Below, piece by piece: positions 44,357 through 52,381 of a stretch of 64,000 nt of DNA. A program made the position numbers and the translations under genes. The stretch comes from Bin5 sp965200615 (GTDB lineage: Bacteria; Chloroflexota; Anaerolineae; Caldilineales; Caldilineaceae): assembly GCA_965200615.1 (NCBI GenBank), contig OZ241377.1, forward strand, positions 2,790,001 to 2,854,000. The letters are read 5' to 3'. The notes under the pieces were generated by a model. It saw only the letters and a program-made list of their open reading frames with translations. It did no database searches and had not been told where the DNA came from. Each line of letters begins with the position of its first letter. Position 1 is the first letter of the stretch.

Positions 44357-45418
44357 CTATCCTGACTCGTACACCCGCCGTGTCTGCTCGGCAATCTGTC
44401 CCCAGGCCAGCGAATGCGCGCGCTCCCACGCAGCCTCTCGCATCGGACCCATCTCCCGCTCCTGAATCTCCATCATCGACCGGCGCAATCCCTCCTCATC
44501 CTCCGCACTGTACACAATGCCGGCCTCCGAAGGCACCAGCTCGGTCAGGCATCCGACGCCCGGCGCGATCACCGGCATGCCAAAGGAGAACGCCGTGATA
44601 ACCGAACCCGAAGTCAATACCTCCAAGAAGGGAAAGACGCCGACATCGCCCGCATTGAACAGATACTGAAACTCATCATTGGCAAAATGGCGTGACGAAC
44701 GCAATATCACCCGCGGGTCGTCAGGCGGTACCGACGCCACCAGTTCCTGTCCGTACTCCGTGTAGAACTTGGCTCCCAACAGCAGCCGCAAATGCTCGCC
44801 AGGCAACGACTGAAATACCTCAATCAATCGCTCAATCCCCTTGTACCGGCGCACGTTCCCGAAATAAAAGAAAACAAAATGCTCCTCGTTCAGCCCCATC
44901 CGCCGCCTTGCCTCGTCGCGGCCGACCTCGTTGGGGTACGGGTATATGAAATTGCCGTGATTGATGACGTAAACACCCTCGGTGCGATGAAAATGCTTCC
45001 TCACAAGCTCGCGCGCGTGCTCGCAATGCACGATCACCGAGTTCGCCAGATGAGTGATGGCCGTCTGCGCCAGATGGTCCAGATCGTGGCTGTTGCTCTC
45101 GTGCGGGTAGAGATTGTGTACCGTCCACACGATCCGGTATCCCAGCAAACGCGCCAGGGCCAGGTTGTCGATAAGATCGGAAAGAAGCCCCAGCTGCTCT
45201 TCCAAGTCCTCCCCGACATACATGTAGTTGGGCCAGTTGAGATGCAAGACGTCAATCTTACCCTGATTCTCGTGCAGCCACGCCTTCGTCAGCGTCTCTG
45301 GATGCCCCGCTTCCAGCTCTACGCCAACGCCCTGCATTGCCCGCGCCAGCAGCCCACCGTACGGATTGGCTCGATCCAGCGATAGTCCCGCCGCTTCCCA
45401 GAAAAATACACCCCGCAT
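44357..45418 (-). CDS. GT4-type glycosyltransferase
   Basis: A 353-residue GT-B fold protein. The N-terminal half has the glycine-rich PYGGLLARAMQGVGVE and the segment LHLNWPNYMYVG. The C-terminal half has FYFGNVRRYKGIERLIEVFQSLPG, the typical start of a Glycos_transf_1 domain, and FSFGMPVIAPGVGCLTELVPSEAGIVY with the family E-x7-E region. It probably transfers a sugar from a nucleotide donor to a lipid or glycan in the cytoplasm; the acceptor is unknown. It lies between the restriction-modification pair and a row of Gfo genes. Confidence 0.87.
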   Translation of the reverse strand: MRGVFFWEAAGLSLDRANPYGGLLARAMQGVGVELEAGHPETLTKAWLHENQGKIDVLHLNWPNYMYVGEDLEEQLGLLSDLIDNLALARLLGYRIVWTVHNLYPHESNSHDLDHLAQTAITHLANSVIVHCEHARELVRKHFHRTEGVYVINHGNFIYPYPNEVGRDEARRRMGLNEEHFVFFYFGNVRRYKGIERLIEVFQSLPGEHLRLLLGAKFYTEYGQELVASVPPDDPRVILRSSRHFANDEFQYLFNAGDVGVFPFLEVLTSGSVITAFSFGMPVIAPGVGCLTELVPSEAGIVYSAEDEEGLRRSMMEIQEREMGPMREAAWERAHSLAWGQIAEQTRRVYESG

Positions 45419-45456
45419 AGTCCTGTCCCACCCCGGCTCCGTCTTTTGCGCCTATC

Positions 45457-45477
45457 CACTGATCACCGATTACTGCA
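45457..45477. repeat. Heptad tandem repeat locus 6
   Basis: Three in-phase units (CACTGAT, CACCGAT, TACTGCA). The repeat supplies the final CAG codon and TAA stop of the gene at 45470-46480. Confidence 0.7.
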
Positions 45478-46480
45478 GTTCCACACGCTGCCCGCGGCGC
45501 GCCGATTCGTGAGCGGCTTCCACAACCGCCAGCCCGGCAAGCCCATCCTCTCCGGGAATGGGATTCGGACTCTCCCCGGCAACGGCATCCCCAAACGCGC
45601 CCAAAAGCGCAACATGAGGTCGCGGCCCTCCCGGTTCAATCGAATCGTCCTGCGTCCCGTCTGCCGTGAGAACCCGCAAACCTCCCGACGAGTCCTTCGC
45701 CGATATCGGGGCGGCCTCTATCGAGCCCTCCGTCCCTCGGATCTCCAGACCGTTTGATCGCTCCGGCTCGTGGCTGGCCGTCGTCCAGTGGCTGGTGATC
45801 ACCGCCTGGGCTCCGCTCGCCAGTCGCAACAACAGCGTCGCCGTGTCCGCCACCGGAGAACTGTCGACCAGCGTCTCCACCAACGCACAAACCGATTCCG
45901 CAGGCCCGCACAAAAAACGCAGCAGATCGATACAGTGGATGCCCAGGTCCATCACAGGCCCGCCGCCGCTGATTTTCAGGTCGTGATGCCAGACCCCCGG
46001 CTGCGGCGGAAACCGGTCCGAAAAGTTGATACGCGCCGCCGTCACCTGCCCGATCGCTCCCTCCTCAAGAAGGCTCTTGATCCGCTGATGACGGGCATTG
46101 AAACGCTGGTAATGGCAGATCGTCAGCATGACCCCACCAGCCCGGCAAGCATCGATCATCTCCCGTGCCTCGCCGGTAGTCAGCGCCATCGGCTTCTCGC
46201 ACAACACATGCTTGCCCGCCTCCGCCGCCAAGACCGTCTGCCGCGCGTGCAGATGCGGCGGCGTGGCAACGTATACGGCGCTTACTTCATCATCCTCCAG
46301 CAGCGCGTCCACACTGTCGTACCCACGCCGCGCCCCATGCCTTTCCGCAAACCGCTGCGCCGCAGCCAGTTCCCGCCGCGAAACAGCCGCCAGCTCGTGA
46401 CCGGACGCCGCCGCAACAGCCGGCGCGAACTGGCTCTCCGCGATGTTGCCCGCCCCCACGATACCCCAATGGACCGTCAT
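45470..46480 (-). CDS. Gfo/Idh/MocA family oxidoreductase
   Basis: A 336-residue enzyme with GAGNIA at 9-14, CEKP at 94-97 and ATPPHLH at 72-78, all standard. The C-terminal domain carries YQRFNARHQRIKSLLEEGAIGQV. ATG 46480 is preceded by a purine-rich GAGG stretch; a longer frame to 46642 overlaps the next gene and is not used. Together with the two genes upstream on the same strand (46537-47550 and 47605-48495) it forms a run of three related oxidoreductases. The final Gln and TAA come from a heptad repeat. Confidence 0.9.
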   Translation of the reverse strand: MTVHWGIVGAGNIAESQFAPAVAAASGHELAAVSRRELAAAQRFAERHGARRGYDSVDALLEDDEVSAVYVATPPHLHARQTVLAAEAGKHVLCEKPMALTTGEAREMIDACRAGGVMLTICHYQRFNARHQRIKSLLEEGAIGQVTAARINFSDRFPPQPGVWHHDLKISGGGPVMDLGIHCIDLLRFLCGPAESVCALVETLVDSSPVADTATLLLRLASGAQAVITSHWTTASHEPERSNGLEIRGTEGSIEAAPISAKDSSGGLRVLTADGTQDDSIEPGGPRPHVALLGAFGDAVAGESPNPIPGEDGLAGLAVVEAAHESARRGQRVELQ

Positions 46481-46520
46481 ACCTCGCTCATCCTCGTCAC
46501 CAGTCCTCTTCCACACATTG

Positions 46521-46541
46521 CACTGGAACCGATCGATTACT
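46521..46541. repeat. Heptad tandem repeat locus 7 (degenerate)
   Basis: CACTGGA, ACCGATC and GATTACT on the plus strand; the phase is less perfect. It supplies CAG-TAA at the end of the next Gfo gene. Confidence 0.45.
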
Positions 46542-47550
46542 GCTCCACCGCCTCCTCGCGGCCGCTCTCCAACGCCCGCTCCAGCGCCGATGCCGCCCGA
46601 ATCGCCGCCAGCCCGTCCCGGCCGGTCACGATCGGCTCCCACTTCCCCTGCACAACCCCTACAAAATGGCTGAACAGCGAACGGAACATCCCCTCCTGCC
46701 GCCCGTGCAGCACCGGTGTATAGCCGATATCCGGGTAGTCCGGCTCGCCGCCAACGTGGTAGATCGCAACCGAGTTCTCATGGCCCAACACCTCAGCCGC
46801 GCCCTCTCTGCCGTGAATGCTGAAATGCTCCGCCTGCGACCGCCCGCTGAAAGCAGGCGTGCTCCACGACGTCTCCAGCACCCCCACAACGCCGTTATCG
46901 AACGTGAAAACTGCAATAATAAAGTCCTGCCTGCCCTTCGCCTTCTCCCGGGAGTACGCCTTCACGCTCGTGATCGGCCGTCCCACAGTCCACAACATCA
47001 TGTCGATGTCATGCGGCGTCAGCCAGTACGCCAGCGAAAACTTGCCCAGCACACGTTCTGCCGCAAACTGAACTGTGTTACGCCGCGAATACAGGTGCAT
47101 CACCTCACCGATCTCGCCCATGGCCACCGCCGCGCGCATCGCCGCGTACGGATGATCGAACCGCAGGCTGTGGCACACCATCAGCTGCACGCCAACCCGT
47201 TCGGCCGTCTCGACAAACTTCTGCGCGTCCGCCGCCGAGACCGCCATAGGCTTCTCCACCAACACGTGCTTACCCGCCTCCAGCGCAGCCAGCACCGGCG
47301 CCGTGTGCATCCACTCCGACGCCGCCACCACCACCGCCTCAATCTCCGGGTGCTTGGCCAGCATCTCCTCGTGCCCAACATTTGGATATCCGGGGACACC
47401 GTACAGTCCTGCAACCTCGTTCGTAGACCCTTCACTCCGCCCGGACACCGCGACCAGGTTGGTCTCGCTCAGTTCGCTCGCCAGCCGCGCGTATACGCGC
47501 CCCATCCTCCCCGGTCCGACGACTCCAATCCGCAAAGGTGAGTTTGTCAT
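46537..47550 (-). CDS. Gfo/Idh/MocA family oxidoreductase
   Basis: A 337-residue enzyme with GPGRMG at 12-17 and EKP at 99-101, preceded by AASEWMHTAPVLAALEAGKHVL. The C-terminal domain includes YWLTPHDIDMMLW, a histidine/aspartate pair often seen near the substrate site in inositol dehydrogenase-like members. It is the middle gene of three tandem Gfo genes and shares the general build of the others without being a recent duplicate. It ends in Q-stop encoded by a heptad repeat. Confidence 0.9.
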   Translation of the reverse strand: MTNSPLRIGVVGPGRMGRVYARLASELSETNLVAVSGRSEGSTNEVAGLYGVPGYPNVGHEEMLAKHPEIEAVVVAASEWMHTAPVLAALEAGKHVLVEKPMAVSAADAQKFVETAERVGVQLMVCHSLRFDHPYAAMRAAVAMGEIGEVMHLYSRRNTVQFAAERVLGKFSLAYWLTPHDIDMMLWTVGRPITSVKAYSREKAKGRQDFIIAVFTFDNGVVGVLETSWSTPAFSGRSQAEHFSIHGREGAAEVLGHENSVAIYHVGGEPDYPDIGYTPVLHGRQEGMFRSLFSHFVGVVQGKWEPIVTGRDGLAAIRAASALERALESGREEAVEQ

Positions 47551-47584
47551 GTAATGCTTGCTCTCATTCTTGGCTTGTAAAGTT

Positions 47585-47612
47585 CACTGGTTACCGATCA
47601 CTGGTTACTGCC
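47585..47612. repeat. Heptad tandem repeat locus 8
   Basis: Four in-phase units (CACTGGT, TACCGAT, CACTGGT, TACTGCC). It reaches into the following gene and supplies its CAG codon and TAA stop. Confidence 0.75.
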
Positions 47613-48495
47613 CAAACTTACTTATCTGAACTGTGCGTCCACCCTCCTCAGCCGAGCGGACCAGCGCCGCCATCATTGCCATCACTTCGACCGACCAGGC
47701 TACTGGAAACGGCGGTTCGCCGCTTTCCGCCATCTGGATAACTCGCGCCAGAGTCTCAGTATAGAACCGGCTCCCGTCTACGATATCCGCCTCGCCCCAA
47801 CCCTCCGCGCCGAACACCGCGCCATGATAAAGGCCCGGCGTCTCGTGGAGCAGGTTGACCACCCCCTGCCGTCCATCCGCATAGTGGACGAGCCCGATGT
47901 CGCAACGGTCGGTGCGTCGCGTCGTGACCGCCTCGGCGCCGCTCCCCAACAGGGTATGCAGCAGCTCGACCGCATGGATGCCATAGAAAAAGGGATGCAA
48001 TGCCCGCGGGTCCGGGAAATCGCCTGCCGCCGCGCCGCTGACGACAGCGCAGTTCAGCGCCCCAAAGCCCGCCATCCTCTCCTGTAACTCCATGACCTCC
48101 CCCGCATAGCGCAACGCCGAGCACGACATCAGCGGCACATCCCGTTCCGCGGCCAAACTGACCAGGCTGTGAACGTCATCCATCTCGTTCGCAAACGGCT
48201 TGTCCACAAAAGTCGGGAGACCCGCCTCGATCGCAAGCCGCGCATGCGGCGGATGGTCGTCACCGTAGCGGTTGACCACCATGGCCAGATCCACGTCGGT
48301 CAATGCATCTGCCGGCGTCCCGACCACCTCCGGAATCTGCCACGCCTGTGCCTTCTCCCGCGCCTGGTCCGCATCCTCCCCCCAAAGCTTGACTACCTGC
48401 GCCCGTCCATGTAACGGGCTGTCCGGCGGGTTGACCAGCTGGGTCCACGCCTCAGTATGCGTGCTATCCGCTCCGATCATGCCGATTCGTATCAT
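47605..48495 (-). CDS. Gfo/Idh/MocA-like oxidoreductase (short)
   Basis: At 296 residues this is shorter than usual. The N-terminus is MIRIGMIGADSTHTEAWTQLV, with IGADST in place of GxGxxG, and the catalytic-type motif is FVDKPFAN rather than EKP. The Rossmann strands and DVDLAMVVNRYGDDHPPHARLAIEAGLPTF are clear. Members with DKP are less well characterised and may act on different substrates. It is the first of three tandem Gfo genes on the minus strand, divergent from a PhyH gene. Confidence 0.8.
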   Translation of the reverse strand: MIRIGMIGADSTHTEAWTQLVNPPDSPLHGRAQVVKLWGEDADQAREKAQAWQIPEVVGTPADALTDVDLAMVVNRYGDDHPPHARLAIEAGLPTFVDKPFANEMDDVHSLVSLAAERDVPLMSCSALRYAGEVMELQERMAGFGALNCAVVSGAAAGDFPDPRALHPFFYGIHAVELLHTLLGSGAEAVTTRRTDRCDIGLVHYADGRQGVVNLLHETPGLYHGAVFGAEGWGEADIVDGSRFYTETLARVIQMAESGEPPFPVAWSVEVMAMMAALVRSAEEGGRTVQISKFGQ

Positions 48496-48572
48496 TTTTT
48501 CTTCCTCTGGACAGTTATTCCTGCTTTACGTCGTTTCGCAGCCGGTTTTCGTCGCAAACGCCCCAAAACCGA

Positions 48573-48602
48573 TTGACAGCGATTTCCTCTGTTCGCTATA
48601 CT
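48573..48602 (+). promoter_or_regulatory. Promoter of the second PhyH gene
   Basis: TTGACA (48573-48578) and TATACT (48597-48602) separated by 18 bp. The leader to ATG 48684 would be about 75 bases. Confidence 0.65.
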
Positions 48603-48683
48603 TCAGCTGCACACTTCAACAATGCCAGCCGGTCGTCCGCCTGCGACCGCGAATGTCCGAAAACTCGAAAAGGAGTTCTCCCC

Positions 48684-49481
48684 ATGGCCCTGACCGACGA
48701 ACAGAAAGAATTCTTCTGGGAAAATGGCTATCTCCCTTACCACCGCATCCTCTCAGACGAAGATCTCACCGCATTGCGCACACGCAGCGAAGCCATCATC
48801 AGCGGCGAAGTCAACCACGTGCCGCCCCGCTACATCCAGTTCGAGGCCAAGTTCCGCGACGACCTGCCCGCCGACGTCGAGCCGCTTGACGCCGTGCGCA
48901 AAATGACCCAGCTCTGCTACTTCGACGACGTCTTCGAGCGCACCGCCCGCAAACCGGAGATTGTGGATGTAATCGCCGACCTTATAGGTCCCAACATCAA
49001 GCTCTACACCGACCAGCTGATGATGAAGCCCCGTTTCCATGGCACCGTCACCGACTGGCATCAGGACTCAATGGCCTGGCAAATGTTCGCGCCCCAGGAA
49101 CACGTCAGCTGCTGGGTTGCCCTCGACGACGCCACCGTCGACAACGGTTGCATGACCGTCATCCCCGGCAGCCACAAATGGGGCCCCATCGGGCCTGAAT
49201 ACAAAAAACGCTTCCTGGACAATCCGCTCGTCAACGAACCGGTACCCGTGGAGCTGCCCGCCGGCAGCTGCATGTTCCACCACGGCCTCAACTTCCACCG
49301 CACGGGCGCCAACTCCACCCCGCACCGCCGCCGCGGACTTGCGCTCCACTATATCCGTTCGGAGACAATGTACTTCGGCATCGAAGACGAAGAGACCCGT
49401 CTCCTCACCGAATGCGAAAAGCCGCGCGGTGAGTTTCGCTTCATGCTGATCCGCGGCAAGGAGTACCCCGGCAGAGTCTAG
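48684..49481 (+). CDS. Phytanoyl-CoA dioxygenase (PhyH) family protein
   Basis: A 265-residue Fe(II)/2-oxoglutarate dioxygenase with H126 and D128 in TDWHQD, distal H205 in NFHRTGAN, and R216/R217 in the 2-oxoglutarate position. VTVDNGCMTVIPGSHKWG-type text (VIPGSH at 159-164) is standard. AAAAGGAG lies eight bases before ATG 48684; the frame is open to 48573, but that overlaps its promoter. It is the only plus-strand gene in a 10-kb minus-strand region, with its own promoter. It shares only family-level features with the PhyH protein at 883-1683. Confidence 0.9.
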   Translation: MALTDEQKEFFWENGYLPYHRILSDEDLTALRTRSEAIISGEVNHVPPRYIQFEAKFRDDLPADVEPLDAVRKMTQLCYFDDVFERTARKPEIVDVIADLIGPNIKLYTDQLMMKPRFHGTVTDWHQDSMAWQMFAPQEHVSCWVALDDATVDNGCMTVIPGSHKWGPIGPEYKKRFLDNPLVNEPVPVELPAGSCMFHHGLNFHRTGANSTPHRRRGLALHYIRSETMYFGIEDEETRLLTECEKPRGEFRFMLIRGKEYPGRV

Positions 49482-49526
49482 TCAACCGGCAATGCCCGCG
49501 CCGTCAAAATTCATGGCGGTCGCCGG

Positions 49527-50618
49527 CTATATTTCTACCCTCCGGCCCGTCCGCGAAGACTCATACGCGGCATCGAATATCTGCAAAATGTGGTGAGCGT
49601 CCTCGATGCTCACCACAGCCTTTCCCCCTTCACGCACCGCCCGCACAAAGTCGGTCACATACTCGAAGCCCCACTGCTCCGCGTAAACCGGCCGCGGCGC
49701 CGGCGGCATGTTGAACCTGCGCTCAGGCGCGCCTTTCCACGCCGGCGCCGCGCTGCTCACAGTCAGCAGCCCGTCCCCGACAGGCCCCCACGTCGCCGCC
49801 CCCAGCTGACCCCGCACCGCTATAAATGTATCGTTGCGCGGACCGACCCCGCTCAACAAGTAGCCCATGTGCAGGCAGGCATGTACGCCGTTCTCATACG
49901 CCAGCGCCACAGTCGCCGCATCCTCCACGCCCTCTTGAATTTCATCCGTACGCCGGCTGCACAGCGCCGTCACCGAGCGTACCCGCGCCTGCGCAAACAT
50001 CTGGAAGAGCGTCAGCCAGTGCCCGCCCTCCATGTGCAGAATGCCGCCCCCTTCAGTCTCGCGTCGGTACATCCAGTGCTCCGGCTCGCGCAAGCCCTCC
50101 GCAACCTGAATCGTCACCAACCGGGCCTCCATCGCCAGCAGCTGCCCCAGGACCCCCTCGTCCAGACAGCGCCGGATCTCCTGCGCCACCGGATGCCGCG
50201 GCCAGGGATAGCCGATCTGGACGACCAGATTACGCTCCTTGGCCAGTTGACAGACCGGCAGCAGCTCCGGCGCCGTACGCGCCGCCTGCTTCTCGATAAA
50301 CATATGCTTGCCGGCCTCCGCCAGCCGTTCCGCAGCCCGCGTCGCCTCATCCGGCGGCAGCATCACCACCGCGGCGTCAAACCCGTCCCACTCGAAAAAC
50401 TCACAGAGGTTGTCGAAAATCCGGGCCTCCGGATCGTGCCGCGCCAGGCTTTCCAGCGCCGCCGCCTCATTCGCATCCCATTCGCAGTATGCCGTGATCC
50501 GGGCGTCTTCCTGCCCATGGAGCGACTTGATCAGCCCGTGATTGCCCTCAGGCTCCAGCCCGCCCGCATGAATCCGCAAGCCCACCACCGCAACGCGCAG
50601 AGGCTCTGAACTATTCAT
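49527..50618 (-). CDS. Gfo/Idh/MocA-like oxidoreductase with EKQ motif
   Basis: A 363-residue member with the usual two-domain build (VAVVGLRIHAGGLEPEGNHG, FDAAVVMLPPDEATRAAERLAEAGKHMFIEK). The catalytic-type motif is IEKQAA, so the proline of EKP is Gln, and the first loop is GLRIHAGG instead of GxGxxG. The lysine is kept. It may be active with an altered cofactor geometry. It follows another Gfo gene with a 4-bp overlap and is the last gene of a probable five-gene minus-strand operon starting at 54384. Confidence 0.82.
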   Translation of the reverse strand: MNSSEPLRVAVVGLRIHAGGLEPEGNHGLIKSLHGQEDARITAYCEWDANEAAALESLARHDPEARIFDNLCEFFEWDGFDAAVVMLPPDEATRAAERLAEAGKHMFIEKQAARTAPELLPVCQLAKERNLVVQIGYPWPRHPVAQEIRRCLDEGVLGQLLAMEARLVTIQVAEGLREPEHWMYRRETEGGGILHMEGGHWLTLFQMFAQARVRSVTALCSRRTDEIQEGVEDAATVALAYENGVHACLHMGYLLSGVGPRNDTFIAVRGQLGAATWGPVGDGLLTVSSAAPAWKGAPERRFNMPPAPRPVYAEQWGFEYVTDFVRAVREGGKAVVSIEDAHHILQIFDAAYESSRTGRRVEI

Positions 50619-51649
50619 AACAAGACCGTCTTCCCCTCCGCCGCCGACGCATGGGCAGCCTCAATGATCTGCAGCGACCTGATAATCTCCTCCACCTCGT
50701 AGCCGGAGCTCCCCTCCCCGCGAATCGCCGCCGCAAACGCCTGGATCGACGCCCTCCCTTCAGGCCCGTACCCTGGCGTCGGCGGCGAAGGAAATTCAAA
50801 GCTGCGTGTCGGCGCGCCCGACCACTCCGGATGCTCACTCTTGATTGTGCACACTCCCTCGTCCACATCCCACTTGATCCACCCGAGCGACCCGCGCAAC
50901 CCAATCGAGATCTCCCCGTCCCCCGACGTGAAATAACCCGCATGCAGGCTGCCGATCATCCCGTTGTCAAAGCCCAACGAGACCGCCGCCGCATCCTCGA
51001 CGTCGATATCATGCCCACCAACATTGGCCTCGATCGCCGCAACCCGCGCCACCTCGGCGCCCGTCATATACCGCATCAGGTCGAACCAGTGACAGCCCAG
51101 AAAGTTGAGTATCCCCCCGCCCGCATTTTCCCGGCTGAAATACCAGTTCTGCGGGTCCCGTCTCGCCACACTCGACGTCAGAAAACGGAACTCAATCGAA
51201 TACGGCTTCCCCAGCAGTCCCGCCGCCCACGTCTTCCTGATTAGGTTCGCAATCGGGTGAAAACGCCACGTGTAGCCGCACGAAAAGTGGAGACTGTTGC
51301 GCCGTACAGCCTCGGCCACCGGCGCCAGCGCGCTTGAGTGTACTGCGTACGGCTTCTCCCCCCACACATGCACGCCGGCCTCGGCCACCTGCAACATCCA
51401 CGAAGGCATATCCTTCAAGTACGTCGAGACCATCACCGCATCCGGCTTCCCCTGCGACAGGAGGTCCCCCAGGCTGTCGTAAAAGGGGACATCCTGGACA
51501 TCGGCCTTCAGGTTCGGCTTCACTCCTTCCGGGTCGGGATCGTAAAAGCCGATCAACTCGATCTCGTCCGACAACAGCATAAGCGTGTCCCGGTACATGT
51601 TCGCGTGCATCAGCGAAACACCGGCCTGCGCAAATCTCAGCTTTTTCAT
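50615..51649 (-). CDS. Gfo/Idh/MocA family oxidoreductase
   Basis: A 344-residue enzyme: N-terminal KKLRFAQAGVSLMHANMYRDT, WGEKPYAVHSS with an intact EKP, and CGYTWRFHPIANLIRKTWAAGLLG from the substrate domain. The first loop lacks a regular GxGxxG. ATG 51649 is chosen because GGAGAG lies upstream; an ATG six codons earlier (51667) is possible. Its stop overlaps the next Gfo gene by 4 bases, so the pair is translationally coupled and may form a heteromer or act in sequence (inference). Confidence 0.87.
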   Translation of the reverse strand: MKKLRFAQAGVSLMHANMYRDTLMLLSDEIELIGFYDPDPEGVKPNLKADVQDVPFYDSLGDLLSQGKPDAVMVSTYLKDMPSWMLQVAEAGVHVWGEKPYAVHSSALAPVAEAVRRNSLHFSCGYTWRFHPIANLIRKTWAAGLLGKPYSIEFRFLTSSVARRDPQNWYFSRENAGGGILNFLGCHWFDLMRYMTGAEVARVAAIEANVGGHDIDVEDAAAVSLGFDNGMIGSLHAGYFTSGDGEISIGLRGSLGWIKWDVDEGVCTIKSEHPEWSGAPTRSFEFPSPPTPGYGPEGRASIQAFAAAIRGEGSSGYEVEEIIRSLQIIEAAHASAAEGKTVLL

Positions 51650-51725
51650 TTTCGACGGTCTCTCCACCTGAAAATTGTAGCTTGTCTGTCTATTGAACCA
51701 CTGTCCATCCCAGGCCGCCGCCTTT

Positions 51726-52316
51726 TCACGGCGTAGCCCAGATCTCGTCGGCGATCAGACAGGAACTGAGCGGCCGGCCCACGAGCGGAATCCAATCCTG
51801 GCGGGCATACAACTCGCCGGGTACCATCTCCCCGTTCACTTCGAGGCCGGCGCTGTTGGCCACAACAAAGAGACAGTACGTGTATAAACCTGATCTTCCC
51901 GCGACGCCGTGATGAACAAACGGTGTCTCCAGATCGGTCCACGCCGCCCCCACAGTCCCGTCCGCACTGTCAATCGAGTAGCCCAGCCGTTGCCTCAAAT
52001 CGCCGCCGCGGCCAAATCGTGCCGTGATGACCCGAGTCCCGCACGCCGCCAGTGAATTGTCGCTGTCGCGATACATCCTGTCGTAAAGCCACTCTGCCAT
52101 CTCCGGGTTGTCCGTATACACCGCGCTGGCTGGCGCCGACGGCATGCACGAGGGATCAATGTGCAGAAAGCCTGCATGCCCACCCCCCGCCGGGCTGTAC
52201 TCTGTCTGAAACAGGCTGAACCGAGCAGAGTCCTCCTCCGCACCCGCCTCCCGCAGATACAGCAAATAGTGAATGCCGCACCATATCGGCCTCTGATCAC
52301 TCTGTTGCCGAGTCAC
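51726..52316 (-). CDS. Hypothetical protein
   Basis: A 196-residue soluble protein I do not recognise. It is rich in aromatic residues and has segments such as GGHAGFLHIDPSCMPSAPASAVYTDNPEMAEWLYDRMY and AAWTDLETPFVHHGVAGRSGLYTYCLFVV. There is no signal peptide or membrane helix. A possible role is a beta-rich sugar- or ligand-binding protein, but that is a guess from composition. It lies between a DegT aminotransferase and a Gfo oxidoreductase on the same strand with short gaps, so it is probably part of their pathway. The start (GTG 52316) has a close but imperfect purine site. Confidence 0.6.
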   Translation of the reverse strand: MTRQQSDQRPIWCGIHYLLYLREAGAEEDSARFSLFQTEYSPAGGGHAGFLHIDPSCMPSAPASAVYTDNPEMAEWLYDRMYRDSDNSLAACGTRVITARFGRGGDLRQRLGYSIDSADGTVGAAWTDLETPFVHHGVAGRSGLYTYCLFVVANSAGLEVNGEMVPGELYARQDWIPLVGRPLSSCLIADEIWATP

Positions 52317-52365
52317 TCTCCCACTCCATTCCCTGGTCCAACCTTCTCACACAAGTCGGGCCAGC

Positions 52366-52379
52366 CACTGACCACTTCA
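52366..52379. repeat. Heptad tandem repeat locus 9
   Basis: Two units (CACTGAC, CACTTCA), 2 bp from the stop codon of the DegT gene. Confidence 0.5.
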
Positions 52380-52381
52380 GC

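Noticed and set aside
46480..46642. 54-codon N-terminal extension of the Gfo gene at 45470-46480
   Set aside because: It overlaps the next gene's 3' end, is Gly/Arg-rich and precedes a standard Rossmann start.
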